Under the pieces are notes generated by a model. That model had not been told where the DNA came from and ran no database searches. It worked only from the letters and a program-made list of their open reading frames with translations. A program made the position numbers and the translations under genes. A stretch of DNA of 64,000 bases from Egibacter sp. (GTDB lineage: Bacteria > Actinomycetota > Nitriliruptoria > Euzebyales > Egibacteraceae): assembly GCA_003553795.1 (NCBI GenBank), contig PWFH01000026.1, forward strand, positions 20,711-84,710, given 5' to 3'. Below are positions 26,304-36,304 of this stretch, piece after piece; positions within the stretch are counted from its first letter, which is position 1; the number at the start of each line of letters is the position of its first letter.

Positions 26304-27104
26304 GTGGCCGACGAGCTCGACCTCGCCGTCGCCGCCGCCCGCGAGGGTGGCGCCATCGCCCTCGACCACCGTCGGCGCGGCGTCCTCGCGGAGTGGAAGG
26401 GCGTCGGCGACGTCGTGACCGCCGCCGACCGCGCGGTGCAGGAGGCCGTCACGCGGGCCATCGGCGAGGCCTTCCCTGGCGATGCGATCGTCGGCGAGGA
26501 GGGCGGCCCGGCCCCCGACGAGGCGAGCCTGCGCGGGCAGCGCCGCTGGTACGTCGACCCGATCGACGGCACGACGAACTACCTCAAGGGACGGCACTGG
26601 TGGGGGGTGTCGATCGCCTTCGCCGACGTCGACGACCGGCTCGCCGCCGGTGCCGTCCACGTCCCCGTGCTCGGCGAGACCTACGCCGCCCGGCGCGGTG
26701 GCGGCGCGCAGCGCGACGGTGAGCCGATCCGCGCCTCGTCGGTGACCGACCTCGCCGAGGCGCTCTGCAGCTCCGGCTTCCCCGGCGCGGCGTCGATGCG
26801 CGAGGCCAGCGAGGGCAACCTCGCGATCTGGCGGCGGGTGATGCGCCGGGCGCTGTCGGTGCGCGCGACCGGCGCGGTCGCGCCGGACTGGTGCTCGGTG
26901 GCCTGCGGGCAGGCCGATGGGGCGTGGACGCTCGGGGTGGGGCGCTGGGACATCGCCGCGGGCACGCTCATCGCCCGGGAGGCCGGCGCCCGGGTCACCG
27001 ACCTCGACGGCGCGGACCTCGACGGGCCCGCCACGAGCGGCATCGCGGCGGCCCCCGGCGTGCACCCCGCGCTGCTCGCGCTCATCCACGGCGACGTGGA
27101 GTGA
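26304..27104 (+). CDS. inositol-monophosphatase family phosphatase
   Basis: The 266-residue protein shows the Li-sensitive/Mg-dependent phosphatase motifs: VTAADRAVQEAV, GEEGG (metal Glu), WYVDPIDGTTNYLKG and GRWDIAAGTLIAREAGA. Family members act on inositol-1-phosphate, histidinol-phosphate or related substrates; which one cannot be decided here. GTG start one base after the ispG stop, so it is in the ispG transcription unit. Confidence 0.88.
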   Translation: MADELDLAVAAAREGGAIALDHRRRGVLAEWKGVGDVVTAADRAVQEAVTRAIGEAFPGDAIVGEEGGPAPDEASLRGQRRWYVDPIDGTTNYLKGRHWWGVSIAFADVDDRLAAGAVHVPVLGETYAARRGGGAQRDGEPIRASSVTDLAEALCSSGFPGAASMREASEGNLAIWRRVMRRALSVRATGAVAPDWCSVACGQADGAWTLGVGRWDIAAGTLIAREAGARVTDLDGADLDGPATSGIAAAPGVHPALLALIHGDVE

Positions 27105-27153
27105 GCCGACGATGGCGCGGTGACGCCCGCGCCTCGTAGCGCGCGATCGCCCA

Positions 27154-27182
27154 TTGCCGGGGGGATCCCGGCCTGCTACGTT
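27154..27182 (+). promoter_or_regulatory. promoter of the rimP-nusA-infB operon
   Basis: TTGCCG (27154-27159), 17-base spacer, and TACGTT (27177-27182) preceded by an extended -10 TGC. Transcription would start near 27189, giving a leader of about 160 bases that contains the hairpin/U-tract at 27292-27315. Confidence 0.65.
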
Positions 27183-27291
27183 CAGGCGTTGGACGGCCGA
27201 GCCGGGAGGCTCCGCCAGGCTGCGCGCGCGACGCCCGAGGCCGACGGCCCGCCGACGCGAAGCAGTCACGAGAACCGATGGTCGGTCTGAC

Positions 27292-27315
27292 AGTGGGCGT
27301 CGACGCCCACTTTTT
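27292..27315 (+). terminator. attenuator-like hairpin with U-tract before rimP
   Basis: AGTGGGCG, loop TCGA, CGCCCACT runs directly into a T run (27311-27315). This is the only hairpin in the window with a proper U-tract, and it lies inside the leader, 36 bases before rimP. It looks like a conditional terminator (attenuator) of the operon that encodes NusA itself. Confidence 0.65.
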
Positions 27316-27351
27316 CGTTCCGTCGCCGAGAAGCCTGGGAGGTGCGCTGCC

Positions 27352-27804
27352 GTGGACGACCTCGAGGAGCGCATCCGCGCGCTCGCGGAGCCGCTCGCCG
27401 ACCGGGCCGACGTCGACCTCGTCGCCGTCGACGTCCGGGGCACCGGCCCCCGCCAGCTCGTCCGGGTGATGATCGACCGCAAGGGCGGCGTGACGGTCGA
27501 GGAGTGCCGGGACCTCAGCGGCGCCCTCTCCGAGGCGCTCGACGCCGCCGACCCCATCCCGCAGCGCTACGCCCTCGAGGTCACCTCCCCCGGGGTCGAC
27601 CATCCGCTCGAGGGCCAGCGCGCCTTCGACCGGGTCGAGGGCCGGACGGTGCGCATCCACTGCCGGCGGGACGGCGAGCCGGCCGAGGTGCGGGGCACGG
27701 TCACCGCCGCCGAGCCCGACGCCGTCGTCGTCGACGTCGACGGCCGCGCGCAGCGCGTGCCCTACGACAGCATCGACAAGGCCGTCCAGACCCTGCCCTG
27801 GTAG
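27352..27804 (+). CDS. rimP: ribosome maturation factor RimP
   Basis: The 150-residue protein has the RimP core (LVRVMIDRKGGVTVEECRDLS, shown as LVRVMIDRKGGVTVEEC), the signature YALEVTSPGVDHPL and a C-terminal SH3-like barrel ending VPYDSIDKAV. It is needed for 30S maturation around S12/S5. The GTG at 27352 is preceded by TGGGAGG. It heads the operon rimP-nusA-ylxR-infB behind an attenuator-like hairpin. Confidence 0.95.
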   Translation: MDDLEERIRALAEPLADRADVDLVAVDVRGTGPRQLVRVMIDRKGGVTVEECRDLSGALSEALDAADPIPQRYALEVTSPGVDHPLEGQRAFDRVEGRTVRIHCRRDGEPAEVRGTVTAAEPDAVVVDVDGRAQRVPYDSIDKAVQTLPW

Positions 27805-27825
27805 GGCGATCGAGGAGGCACGCGC

Positions 27826-28986
27826 GTGAGAGTCGAGATCGAGGCGCTGAGGTCGATCGAGCGAGAGAAGGGCATCGACTTCGAGACCGTCGTGTCCTCG
27901 CTCGAGGGCGCCCTCGCGAGCGCCTACAAGCGCGCCGGCGGGGAGGCCGAGGAGGCCCGCGTCGTCATCGACCGCGTCGACGGCACCGTGACGGTCTACG
28001 CCCAGGAGCTCGACGACGACGGCAACGTCGTCGAGGAGTGGGAGGACCCCCCGCGCGACTTCGGCCGGATCGTGGCCCAGACCGCCAAGCAGGTGCTCAT
28101 GCAGCGGCTGCGCGAGGCCGAGCGGGAGATGACCTACGGCGAGTACTCCGGCAAGGAGGGCGACCTCGTCAGCGGCACGGTGCAGATCCACGACCGCAAC
28201 CTCGTCGTGCTCGACCTCGGCAACGCCGAGGCGATCCTGCCCGCCGCCGAGCAGGTGCCCACCGAGGAGTACCGCCACGGGATGCGGCTGCGCGCCTACA
28301 TCGTCGAGGTGCGGCGCTCGATCAAGGGCGTGCAGATCGTCTGCAGCCGCACCCACCCCTCCCTCGTCGAGGCGCTCTTCGCCCTCGAGGTGCCCGAGAT
28401 CGCCGAGGGCATCGTCTCGATCCGCGGTCTCGCGCGCGAGGCGGGCCACCGCACGAAGATCGCCGTGGCCTCCTCCGACCCGGCCGTCGACCCCGTCGGC
28501 GCCTGCGTCGGCGCCCGCGGCAGCCGCGTGCTCGGCATCGTCGAGGACCTCGGGGGCGAGAAGGTCGACATCATCCCCTACTCCTCCGAGCCCGCCGCCT
28601 ACGTCGCCAACGCGCTGTCGCCGGCGAAGGTCAGCGAGGTGTACCTCTATCCGGAGGACGAGCCGCCGACCGCCCTGGTCATCGTGCCCGACTACCAGCT
28701 CTCGCTGGCGATCGGGCGCGAGGGGCAGAACGCGAGGCTCGCTGCGCGGCTGACCGGCTGGCGCATCGACATCAAGAACGAGACGCAGTTCGCCGAGGAG
28801 CAGGCGGCGTTCCAGGCCGCCTACGAGCGCGGCGAGGTCGACGAGTTCGGCGCGCCGATCCCCGGCAAGGGCATCGACCTCGACGACGTCGCCGTCGCCC
28901 CGGCGGCGGTGGCCGACCCCGCCGCCGAGGTCGTCATCGCCGAGGAGTTCCGCGACGAGTCGCAGGAGAGGGGCCAAGAGGGGTAA
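27826..28986 (+). CDS. nusA: transcription termination/antitermination factor NusA
   Basis: The 386-residue protein has the NusA N-terminal RNA-polymerase-binding domain (about 1-105), an S1 domain ([21 protein letters not shown], cut here as [14 protein letters not shown]), KH1 with [15 protein letters not shown] and KH2 with [19 protein letters not shown]. There is no acidic-repeat C-terminus as in E. coli, which is normal for actinobacteria; a short acidic tail follows. GTG start with GAGGAGG upstream. Confidence 0.97.
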   Translation: MRVEIEALRSIEREKGIDFETVVSSLEGALASAYKRAGGEAEEARVVIDRVDGTVTVYAQELDDDGNVVEEWEDPPRDFGRIVAQTAKQVLMQRLREAEREMTYGEYSGKEGDLVSGTVQIHDRNLVVLDLGNAEAILPAAEQVPTEEYRHGMRLRAYIVEVRRSIKGVQIVCSRTHPSLVEALFALEVPEIAEGIVSIRGLAREAGHRTKIAVASSDPAVDPVGACVGARGSRVLGIVEDLGGEKVDIIPYSSEPAAYVANALSPAKVSEVYLYPEDEPPTALVIVPDYQLSLAIGREGQNARLAARLTGWRIDIKNETQFAEEQAAFQAAYERGEVDEFGAPIPGKGIDLDDVAVAPAAVADPAAEVVIAEEFRDESQERGQEG

Positions 28987-28987
28987 G

Positions 28988-29311
28988 GTGGAGTCGCCAA
29001 CCGGTCGAGCGACCGATCGCGTCGCGCATGCCCCCATCCGCACCTGCGTCGGCTGCCGCCGCCGCGCGGTGTCATCGCAGTTGCTTCGGGTGATCCTGCG
29101 CGACGGGTTCGCGGTCGTTGACCAGCAGCCCCGGTCACCGGGTCGTGGGGCCTACGTCTGTCGCGACGAGCGCTGCGCGCAGCGCGCGCTCCGCCACGAC
29201 GGCGCGCCCCTGCGGCGCGCGCTGAGGGCCGACGCCGGCGTCGTCGTCGACGGCGAGGGGCTGCGTGCGCGAGCACGCCAGGCCCACCGCCGTGAGGGAG
29301 TGAGCACGTGA
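28988..29311 (+). CDS. ylxR: YlxR family RNA-binding protein (RnpM-type)
   Basis: The 107-residue basic protein carries the YlxR signature RTCVGCRRRA, then GRGAYVCRDERCAQRAL, between nusA and infB as in most Gram-positive bacteria. YlxR/RnpM binds RNase P RNA in firmicutes. The four cysteines (two CxxC-like pairs) are present, as in many actinobacterial members. GTG starts one base after the nusA stop; the end overlaps infB by four bases. Confidence 0.92.
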   Translation: MESPTGRATDRVAHAPIRTCVGCRRRAVSSQLLRVILRDGFAVVDQQPRSPGRGAYVCRDERCAQRALRHDGAPLRRALRADAGVVVDGEGLRARARQAHRREGVST

Positions 29312-32190
29312 GCAAGGTCCGGATCTACGAGCTGGCCAAGGAGACGGGACTTCCGAACAAGGAAGTCATCCGACGCCTGGCCGAGCTCGGCGTGGAGGCG
29401 AAGTCGCACTCCTCGACCGTCGAGGCGCCTGACGCCAAGCGCTTCCGCGAGAGCCTCGGCAAGCTCGCCGAGGAGCGGCGCAAGGCCGAGGAGGAGCGGG
29501 CGCGCAAGGAGGCCGAGGCCTACGACCTCGCCGAGGTCGGCAAGCCCGCGAGCGGCGCGAAGGCCCGTCGCGTGCTGCCGCCGCACCTGCGCAAGCAGGC
29601 CGAGGAGGCCGAGCAGGGCGCCCAGCCGGCCGAGCCCGCGCGGCGCTTCCGCCCGGCGACCCAGCCCTACCGTCCCGGCGAGTCCGCGGGCGTGAGCGTC
29701 GGTGGCGACGAGACGCCCGTCGAGGCGCCGGCGCCCAGCGAGCCCGCCGAGGGCCCCGCGCAGGCGCCAGCCGCCGAGGGCCCTGCCCAGGCGCCAGCCG
29801 CCGAGCAGCGCCCCGCCGAGCAGCCCGCCGCCGAGGCGCCCGCTGCCGAGGCCGAGGCGCCGGCCGCCGAGGAGGTCGGGCAGGAGCCCGCCGAGCCGCG
29901 CACCGCCGCGGAGGCCGCGCGCGCCGGCGTGGTGCGACCCGCCGAGCAGCGCCGCGAGCCCGCGCCGACCCGCCCGGTCGAGGAGACCGTCGAGGCGCAG
30001 GGCAGCGAGGAGCCCGAGGGCGTGCCTGGCGTGCCCCGTCCGGGGACCCCACCGCGGCCCGGCCAGCCGACGCGCCCGCCGCGGCGCCAGCCCTCGCAGT
30101 CCGCCGCCACGGGCATGCCGGTCCAGCCCAAGCGCCGGGTCGAGACCAACCTGCCCCAGGAGGGCTCGGGTCGCCGGTCGATCCCGCCCCCCGTCAAGCC
30201 GGCGCCGACCCCGCAGCCCGGCGGCGCGCCGTCGCGCCCCAGCGAGCGTCCCGGCTCGGCGCCGTCGCGGCCCGCGCCCGGTGGCGGCCCGGGAGGTCCC
30301 GGCGGCCCGCCCGCAGGCGGCCGCCCAGGTCGGGGCAAGAAGGGCAAGAAGGGCAAGAAGCGTGAGCTCACCCCGCAGGAGCAGTTCGAGCAGGAGCAGC
30401 GCCCGGGCCGCAAGGCCGCCGGGCCGCTCAAGGCGCAGACCGACGGCCCCGTCGACGTCGTGCCGGGCGTGACGGTCTCCGAGCTCGCCAAGCAGATCGG
30501 CGTCAACCCCACCGACGTCGTGCGCGTGCTCTTCGGCCTCGGCGAGATGGTCACCGTCACCCAGACCCTCAGCCAGGACCTCGTCGAGCTCGTCGCCGCG
30601 GAGATGGACGCCGACGTGCGCTTCGTCACCCCCGAGGAGTTGGAGTTCGGCCCCGAGGAGGAGGACGACCCCGACAAGCTCGAGCCCCGGGCGCCGGTGG
30701 TCACCGTCATGGGTCACGTCGACCACGGCAAGACCAAGCTCCTCGACGCGATCCGCCAGACCGACGTCACCGCCGGCGAGGCCGGCGGGATCACCCAGCA
30801 CATCGGCGCCTACCAGGTGAGCAAGAACGACCGGGCGGTGACGTTCATCGACACCCCCGGCCACGAGGCCTTCACCCAGATGCGCGCCCGTGGTGCGTCG
30901 GTGACCGACGTCGCGATCCTCGTCGTCGCCGCCGACGACGGGGTCATGCCCCAGACCGTCGAGGCGATCAACCACATCAAGGCCGCCGACGTGCCGATCA
31001 TCGTCGCGGTGAACAAGGTCGACAAGCCCACCGCCGACCCCAACCGCGTGCGGACGATGCTCACCGAGCACGACCTCATCGCCGAGGAGTTCGGCGGCGA
31101 GACGACCATGGTCGACGTCTCGGCGATCACCCGTGACGGGCTCGACGACCTGCTCGAGATGGTCCTGCTGCAGGCCGACATCGTCGAGCTCAAGGCCAAC
31201 CCCGACCGCAAGGCGGCGGGGGCGGTCATCGAGGCCCACCTCGACCGCGGTCGCGGTGCGGTGGCCACGGTGCTCGTGCAGGCCGGCACGCTGAGGATCG
31301 GCGACGCGCTCGTCGCCGGGCGCGCCGACTGCAAGGTCCGGGCGATGTTCGACGCCGACGGCAACCACGTCCGCGAGGCGACCCCCTCGCAGCCGGTGCA
31401 GGTCCTCGGCTGGAACGATGTGCCCGACGCCGGCGACGAGTTCCGCGTCGTCGCCGACGAGCGCACCGCCCGCGAGATCGCCGGCAACCGCCAGTCGCGG
31501 ATGCGGCGCATGGAGCTCGCCGAGCAGCGCACGTCGCTCTCGCTCGAGGAGCTCTCCGGGGCGATCGCCGAGGGCGACCTGCAGACGCTCAACCTCATCG
31601 TCAAGGGCGACGTCGCCGGCTCGACCGAGGCGCTCGCCGACGCGGTGAACAAGCTCGAGCTGCCCGAGGTCAAGATCCGCATCGTCCACAAGGGCGTCGG
31701 CGCGGTCAACGAGTCCGACGTCGGCCTCGCCGAGACCTCCGGGGCGATCATCATCGCCTTCAACGTCCGGCCCGACGCCAACGCCCGCAACGCCATCGAG
31801 GAGTCCGGCGTCGACCTGCGCCAATACTCGGTCATCTACCAGGCGGTGGAGGACATCGAGCGGGCCGTCAAGGGCATGCTCGCGCCGGAGTACGAGGAGG
31901 TCACCCTCGGCCGCGCCGAGGTGCGCGAGGTCTTCAAGGTCCCGCGTGCCGGCTACGTCTTCGGCTGCTACGTCACCGAGGGCAGCCTGCGGCGCAACGC
32001 CCAGGTGCGGGTCATCCGCGACGGCGTCGTCGTCGGCTCCGACAAGGTCGACTCCCTCAAGCGCTTCAAGGACGACGTCACCGAGGTCGCGACGAGCTAT
32101 GAGTGCGGCGTCGGCCTCGACAAGTTCCAGGACGTCAAGGTCGGCGACGAGCTCGAGGCCTACGAGCGGCGCGAGGTCGCCCGCGTCTGA
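29308..32190 (+). CDS. infB: translation initiation factor IF-2
   Basis: The 960-residue GTPase delivers fMet-tRNA to the 30S subunit. It has an IF2-N domain at the start ([21 protein letters not shown], cut as [16 protein letters not shown]), then about 300 residues of Ala/Pro/Glu/Arg low-complexity linker including PAEGPAQA repeats and a KKGKKGKK basic stretch. A second IF2-N domain follows, then the G domain with GHVDHGKT (about 469), DTPGHEAF and NKVDK, and domains II-IV. Length is in the long actinobacterial class. The GTG overlaps the ylxR stop. Confidence 0.97.
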   Translation: MSKVRIYELAKETGLPNKEVIRRLAELGVEAKSHSSTVEAPDAKRFRESLGKLAEERRKAEEERARKEAEAYDLAEVGKPASGAKARRVLPPHLRKQAEEAEQGAQPAEPARRFRPATQPYRPGESAGVSVGGDETPVEAPAPSEPAEGPAQAPAAEGPAQAPAAEQRPAEQPAAEAPAAEAEAPAAEEVGQEPAEPRTAAEAARAGVVRPAEQRREPAPTRPVEETVEAQGSEEPEGVPGVPRPGTPPRPGQPTRPPRRQPSQSAATGMPVQPKRRVETNLPQEGSGRRSIPPPVKPAPTPQPGGAPSRPSERPGSAPSRPAPGGGPGGPGGPPAGGRPGRGKKGKKGKKRELTPQEQFEQEQRPGRKAAGPLKAQTDGPVDVVPGVTVSELAKQIGVNPTDVVRVLFGLGEMVTVTQTLSQDLVELVAAEMDADVRFVTPEELEFGPEEEDDPDKLEPRAPVVTVMGHVDHGKTKLLDAIRQTDVTAGEAGGITQHIGAYQVSKNDRAVTFIDTPGHEAFTQMRARGASVTDVAILVVAADDGVMPQTVEAINHIKAADVPIIVAVNKVDKPTADPNRVRTMLTEHDLIAEEFGGETTMVDVSAITRDGLDDLLEMVLLQADIVELKANPDRKAAGAVIEAHLDRGRGAVATVLVQAGTLRIGDALVAGRADCKVRAMFDADGNHVREATPSQPVQVLGWNDVPDAGDEFRVVADERTAREIAGNRQSRMRRMELAEQRTSLSLEELSGAIAEGDLQTLNLIVKGDVAGSTEALADAVNKLELPEVKIRIVHKGVGAVNESDVGLAETSGAIIIAFNVRPDANARNAIEESGVDLRQYSVIYQAVEDIERAVKGMLAPEYEEVTLGRAEVREVFKVPRAGYVFGCYVTEGSLRRNAQVRVIRDGVVVGSDKVDSLKRFKDDVTEVATSYECGVGLDKFQDVKVGDELEAYERREVARV

Positions 32191-32228
32191 GGCCTCGGCG
32201 GCCCGCCCGCCTGGCACAGGAGGTCGCG

Positions 32229-32552
32229 ATGATCGCCGCGCTCGTCGTCCTCGAGCTGCACCTGCCCGGTGCGGCGTCGCTGAAGGACAAGCGCGGCCCG
32301 GTGCGCTCGCTGTCCGCGGCGCTGCGCAACGACCTCAAGGTGTCGGTGGCCGAGGTCGGCCACCACGACCTCTGGCAGCGCGCCCGTCTCGGCGTCGCGA
32401 TCGCCGCGAGCTCGGAGACCGGCGCGCGGCGGGTCGCCCAGGACGTCGAGGAGCGCTGCGACCGCGACCCGCGCGTCGAGGTGCTCGCCGTGCACGTCGA
32501 GGTCGTCGAGAGCGAGGAGGATGGGGCATGGGATCGCGCATGGCGCGAGTGA
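32229..32552 (+). CDS. DUF503 family protein (YlxP-like)
   Basis: The 107-residue protein begins MIAALVVLELHLPGAASLKDKRGPVRSL and has VSVAEVGHHDLWQRARLGVA, the DUF503 pattern (cut here: LELHLPGAASLKDKR and EVGHHDLWQRA). YlxP-type proteins sit between infB and rbfA in Gram-positive bacteria and are thought to help ribosome assembly; the molecular role is not established. GGAGG precedes the ATG. Its 3' end overlaps rbfA by 25 bases. Confidence 0.88.
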   Translation: MIAALVVLELHLPGAASLKDKRGPVRSLSAALRNDLKVSVAEVGHHDLWQRARLGVAIAASSETGARRVAQDVEERCDRDPRVEVLAVHVEVVESEEDGAWDRAWRE

Positions 32553-32881
32553 ACGAGCAGCTCAAGGAGGTCCTCGCCGTCCTCGTCGACGAGCTCACCG
32601 ACCCCCGGGTCGGCTTCGTGACGATCACCGGCGTCGAGACCGCACCGGACCTCTCCCGCGCCGAGGTCTGGTACACCCAGCTCGAGGACACCCCAGAGGC
32701 GCGGCAGGCCACCGCCGAGGGCCTCGACAGTGCCGTGCCGATGCTGCGCAGCGAGCTCGGCCGTCGCGTGCGGCTGCGCCGTGTGCCCGCCCTCGACTTC
32801 CGCCACGACCCCGCGCCCGGGGAGGGACGCCACATCGAGGCCCTGCTCGAGCAGGCCCGCGACCGCGACGACGAGCGATGA
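32528..32881 (+). CDS. rbfA: ribosome-binding factor A
   Basis: The 117-residue KH-like protein has RMARVNEQLKEVLAVLVDEL, DPRVGFVTITGVETAPDLSRAEVW (cut as DPRVGFVTITGVE) and RRVPALDFRHD. RbfA acts in late 30S maturation at the 16S 5' end. I chose ATG 32528 because GAGGAGG ends seven bases earlier, inside the DUF503 gene; MARVNEQ at 32540 is the alternative. Its stop overlaps the truB ATG. No nrnA gene separates rbfA and truB. Confidence 0.94.
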   Translation: MGSRMARVNEQLKEVLAVLVDELTDPRVGFVTITGVETAPDLSRAEVWYTQLEDTPEARQATAEGLDSAVPMLRSELGRRVRLRRVPALDFRHDPAPGEGRHIEALLEQARDRDDER

Positions 32882-33801
32882 GCGCAGCAGGATCGGCCGC
32901 ACCCGGCCTCGAGGGCGTGCTCGTCGTCGACAAGCCCGCCGGGATGACCTCGCAGGACGTCGTGGGGGCGGTGCGTCGCGCGATCGGCGCGCGCCCGCGC
33001 AAGGGCCCCAAGGTCGGCCACGCCGGCACGCTCGACCCCTCGGCGACCGGCGTGCTCGTCGTCGCGATCGGGCGGGCGACCCGGCTCGTGCCGTGGCTGC
33101 AGGCCTCGCGCAAGACCTACGACGCGACGATGCGCCTCGGGGCGACGACCGACACCCTCGACGCCGACGGCGAGGTCCTCTCCGAGACCTCCGCGAGCCA
33201 CCTCGACGAGTCGGCGGTGTGCGACGCGCTGCGCCGCTTCACCGGCGAGCTCGCGCAGGTCCCGCCGATGGTCTCCGCGCTCAAGGTCGACGGCGAGCGC
33301 CTCCATGAGAAGGCCCGGCGTGGCGAGACCGTCGAGCGCGAGCCCCGCACCGTCGTCATCGACGACCTCGTCCTCGAGGCCTTCGAGCCCGGCGAGCGGC
33401 CGCTCGCGCGCTTCCTCGTGACCTGCAGCACCGGCACGTACGTGCGCAGCCTCGCTGCCGACGTCGGCGAGGCCCTCGGCGTCGGTGCGCACCTCACGGC
33501 CTTGCGCCGGCTCGGCTCGGGACGCTTCGACGTCGGCGCGGCGCTGCCCCTCGACACCGCCGTCGAGGCCGCCCGGGCCGGTGCCCTCGCCGCCCACCTG
33601 CTCTCCCTGGCCGACGCCGTCGCGGACTTCCCCGCCCGGCGGCTCGACGCCGCCGAGGCGGCGGCGTTGTCCCACGGCAGGCCGCTGCCGCCGACCGGCC
33701 ACGACGGCGTCGTCGCCGCGGTCGGCCCCGACGGCGACCTCGTCGCGATGATCGCCGACCGCGACGGCGCGGCGCGCCCGGAGGCGGTGCTCGCCCGATG
33801 A
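32878..33801 (+). CDS. truB: tRNA pseudouridine-55 synthase
   Basis: The 307-residue enzyme has the TruB catalytic motif GHAGTLDPSATGVLVVAIG with the nucleophile aspartate, plus KTYDATMRLGATTDT, QVPPMVSALKVDG and STGTYVRSLAADVG. It forms Psi55 in the T-loop of tRNAs. The C-terminal PUA-like region is short. ATGA overlap with rbfA and again with ribF supports one transcription unit. Confidence 0.96.
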   Translation: MSAAGSAAPGLEGVLVVDKPAGMTSQDVVGAVRRAIGARPRKGPKVGHAGTLDPSATGVLVVAIGRATRLVPWLQASRKTYDATMRLGATTDTLDADGEVLSETSASHLDESAVCDALRRFTGELAQVPPMVSALKVDGERLHEKARRGETVEREPRTVVIDDLVLEAFEPGERPLARFLVTCSTGTYVRSLAADVGEALGVGAHLTALRRLGSGRFDVGAALPLDTAVEAARAGALAAHLLSLADAVADFPARRLDAAEAAALSHGRPLPPTGHDGVVAAVGPDGDLVAMIADRDGAARPEAVLAR

Positions 33802-34730
33802 CCGGCAGGATCGTCGAGGGCTTCAGGGACCTCGAGCCGGCCCCCTCGGCGGTGGCGATCGGCTTCTTCGACGGCGTGCACCGCGGGCACCGCGCGATCA
33901 TCGACCGGGCGCGGCAGCGCGCCGAGGAGCGCGGGCTGCGCAGCGTCGTCGTCACCTTCGACCGCCACCCGATGGAGGTCGTCGCCCCGGGCAGCCAGCC
34001 GCGGCTGCTGCAGACCCTCGGTCGGCGGGTCCGCACGCTCGCCGAGCAGGGGGTCGACGCCGTCGTGGTCCTGCCCTTCGACGACGACCTGCGTCACCTC
34101 GCGCCCGAGGGCTTCGTCGGCTGGGTCCTCACCGGCCCGCTCCAGGCCGCCGCGGTCGTCGTCGGGGCGAACTTCCGCTTCGGCCACAAGGCTGCCGGCG
34201 ACGTCGCCACGCTCGCCGGGATCGGCGCGCGGGAGGGCTTCAGCGCCGAGGGCGTGACGCTGCTCACCGACGCTGACGGGGCGGTGATCTCCTCGACGGC
34301 GGTCCGTACCGCCCTCGACGAGGGCGACGTCGCCGCCGCCGCCCGTATGCTCGGCCGGCCCCACGCCGTCGACGGGCCCGTCGTGCGGGGCGACCGGCGC
34401 GGGTCCTCGCTGGGCTATCCCACGGCCAACCTCCAGGTGGACCCCCGTGTCGCCGTGCCCGCCCCGGGCGTCTACGCCACGCAGTTCTGCCACCCCGACG
34501 GCCGGGTCCTGCCCGCGGCGACGAGCGTCGGCACGAACCCGACGTTCGGGGGCCACGAGCTCCGCGTCGAGGCCTTCCTCCTCGACACCGACGAGGACCT
34601 CTACGGCCTCGACGTCGCGCTGGCCTTCTGCGAGCGCGTCCGCGGGCAGGTGACCTTCGATCGCGTCGAGGACCTCATCGCCCAGATGGACGACGACGTC
34701 GTCGCGGTGCGGCGCATCCTCGGCGCCTGA
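33798..34730 (+). CDS. ribF: bifunctional riboflavin kinase/FAD synthetase
   Basis: The 310-residue protein has an N-terminal nucleotidyltransferase domain ([16 protein letters not shown] and [14 protein letters not shown], then [10 protein letters not shown]) and a C-terminal flavokinase domain ([16 protein letters not shown], then GVYATQFC and [14 protein letters not shown]). It converts riboflavin to FMN and FAD. ATG overlaps the truB stop. It is probably the last essential gene of the rimP operon. Confidence 0.95.
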   Translation: MTGRIVEGFRDLEPAPSAVAIGFFDGVHRGHRAIIDRARQRAEERGLRSVVVTFDRHPMEVVAPGSQPRLLQTLGRRVRTLAEQGVDAVVVLPFDDDLRHLAPEGFVGWVLTGPLQAAAVVVGANFRFGHKAAGDVATLAGIGAREGFSAEGVTLLTDADGAVISSTAVRTALDEGDVAAAARMLGRPHAVDGPVVRGDRRGSSLGYPTANLQVDPRVAVPAPGVYATQFCHPDGRVLPAATSVGTNPTFGGHELRVEAFLLDTDEDLYGLDVALAFCERVRGQVTFDRVEDLIAQMDDDVVAVRRILGA

Positions 34731-34733
34731 GCG

Positions 34734-35147
34734 GTGGCCGCCGCACCGAGGGGCCGCCAGCGGGCGCTCCAGCTCGGCCTCCTGCTCGCCGCGGTCGCTG
34801 CGGTCGTCGTCGCCGACCGCACGGCGAGCGCCCTGGCCCGCGCGGTCGGCAGCGGTGTGGCCAGCGCCCTCGTCTCGGTGGGCGGCCACGTCGTCGGCGG
34901 GTGGGCGCTCGGCCTCGCCCTGCGCCTGCAGGTCGCGCGCGCCTCGCGACCCGACCCCCGCGGCAGGCTGCTGCTCGGCGTGCCCGTCGGGCTGCTCGCG
35001 GCGCTGCCGATGGCGCTCGCCATCGCCCCCGGACGCCTCGTCGCGGCCCTGCCGGGCTCGCTGCTCGCCCTCCAGGTCGCGGCGCCGTTCGCCGGCGTCG
35101 CGCTCGGGCTCGTCCTCGCCCTCGCCGTCGTGCCGTCGCGCCGCTGA
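34734..35147 (+). CDS. small hydrophobic membrane protein, unknown
   Basis: A 137-residue, Ala/Leu/Val-rich protein with a basic start and three or four hydrophobic segments (about 12-30, 38-60, 80-98 and 105-132). GTG starts three bases after ribF, so it is likely coupled to it. I recognise no family or catalytic motif. It ends four bases before a convergent lipoprotein gene. Confidence 0.55.
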   Translation: MAAAPRGRQRALQLGLLLAAVAAVVVADRTASALARAVGSGVASALVSVGGHVVGGWALGLALRLQVARASRPDPRGRLLLGVPVGLLAALPMALAIAPGRLVAALPGSLLALQVAAPFAGVALGLVLALAVVPSRR

Positions 35148-35151
35148 GGTC

Positions 35152-36045
35152 TCAGTCGAGCACGCGCAGGGTGACGTCGACGGTGCCGCGCGAGAGCGGC
35201 GCGAGGGCCTCGAACGTCGCCCGGGACAGGTCGAAGCGCCGACCGGTCCACTCCGCGGGGCCCCAGTCGGTGGCCACGGCCTCGACCACCGCACCCGACG
35301 GGCCGGTGAGCGCCACGCGGGTGCCGCAGCGCAGCTCGCGCGTCGCGAGCGTGCGCTCGTCGGGGTCGAAGGGGTCGCCGCAGGCGGTGGACAGGCCCTC
35401 GAAGCCGGGGCCGTACCATGAGGCCGTGCCCTCGAGGGTGAGCCCGGCGGGGGAGGCTGGCAGCACCCTCGGGCTCGTCCGCACCGGGGTGCCGGCCTCG
35501 CCGCCGCCGCGCCCGCCCGCGGCCTCCCGCTCCGCCGGCGGCGTCGAAGGGGGCCCGGGGTCTGGCGTGGCCCCGGGGTCTGGCGTGAACCCGGGGTCAC
35601 GGTCGGCTGCGGATGGCGGCTCGGGGTCGGCTTCCTGCGCGTCGCCGGCGTCGGGCGCGGCCGCCGTGGCGGGCTCGTCGGAGGGCGGCGCCGGCGGTGG
35701 TGCCGGCGGGTCGCCGAGCCACACGAGGACGGGCGCGTCGTCCTCGACCGGTGCGCCGGCGGGCGGCTGCTGCGCGGTGACCGCGCCGTCGGGGTCGAAG
35801 GCGAGCACCCGCACCCCGGCGGTCCCCGCCGCGACGAGCGCCGCGCGGGCCGCCTCGAGGTCGGCGCCGACGACGTCGGGCAGTGCCGCGGCAGTCCCGG
35901 AGTCACGCTCCTGCGCTGAGGCCTCGGGGCCGGGCGGTGCCACCTCCGGTGGGGCCCGGTCGTGGCCGCAGCCCGCGACGAGCGACGCCGCGGCGGCGAC
36001 GAGCAGCGCCGCCGTGGCGATGGGGGCGAGCGGCAGGGTGCGCAC
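35152..36045 (-). CDS. lipoprotein with PASTA-like and RlpA-like (DPBB) domains
   Basis: The 297-residue protein has a lipoprotein signal (MRTLPLAP, hydrophobic core, LVAGC with the lipidated Cys26), a PASTA-like module (about 55-110; [16 protein letters not shown] and [12 protein letters not shown]), a long Pro/Glu/Asp/Gly-rich linker with PDPG repeats, and a C-terminal double-psi beta-barrel of the RlpA type (about 205-297; [12 protein letters not shown], then CGDPFDP and [13 protein letters not shown]). RlpA domains bind or cut denuded glycan strands; PASTA modules bind peptidoglycan. I prefer GTG 36045, with GGAG five bases upstream, over ATG 36099, which has neither a ribosome-binding site nor a proper n-region. 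Confidence 0.75.
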   Translation of the reverse strand: MRTLPLAPIATAALLVAAAASLVAGCGHDRAPPEVAPPGPEASAQERDSGTAAALPDVVGADLEAARAALVAAGTAGVRVLAFDPDGAVTAQQPPAGAPVEDDAPVLVWLGDPPAPPPAPPSDEPATAAAPDAGDAQEADPEPPSAADRDPGFTPDPGATPDPGPPSTPPAEREAAGGRGGGEAGTPVRTSPRVLPASPAGLTLEGTASWYGPGFEGLSTACGDPFDPDERTLATRELRCGTRVALTGPSGAVVEAVATDWGPAEWTGRRFDLSRATFEALAPLSRGTVDVTLRVLD

Positions 36046-36304
36046 CCCCTCTCCGTCGACCGTCTCGGGGGAGGGCTTGAGGTCGTCGGGCCCCGGCATG
36101 GTTGTCCGGCCGGGTGGGCCGTGGCAGACTCCATGCTTGGTCGCCCCGTCCGGCGACCGCTGTCGTGCCCGGATCCGGGTGCGCGGCCACGAGGCCGCAG
36201 GAGAGTCGTCGGTCAGCGCGACCGAGGCCGACTCCCGACGCGCGCTGCCGCCGGCAGCGCCCCCGTCCATCCGCCGGGACCGAGACGAGGCAAGAGGAGT
36301 GACG

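Noticed and set aside
22499..26572. Very long open frame on the minus strand opposite dxr, rip and ispG
   Set aside because: High GC removes stop codons from antisense frames. Its translation is low-complexity and the plus-strand genes here have clear family motifs. The same holds for the long antisense frames at 29152-32217 and 33117-36134.
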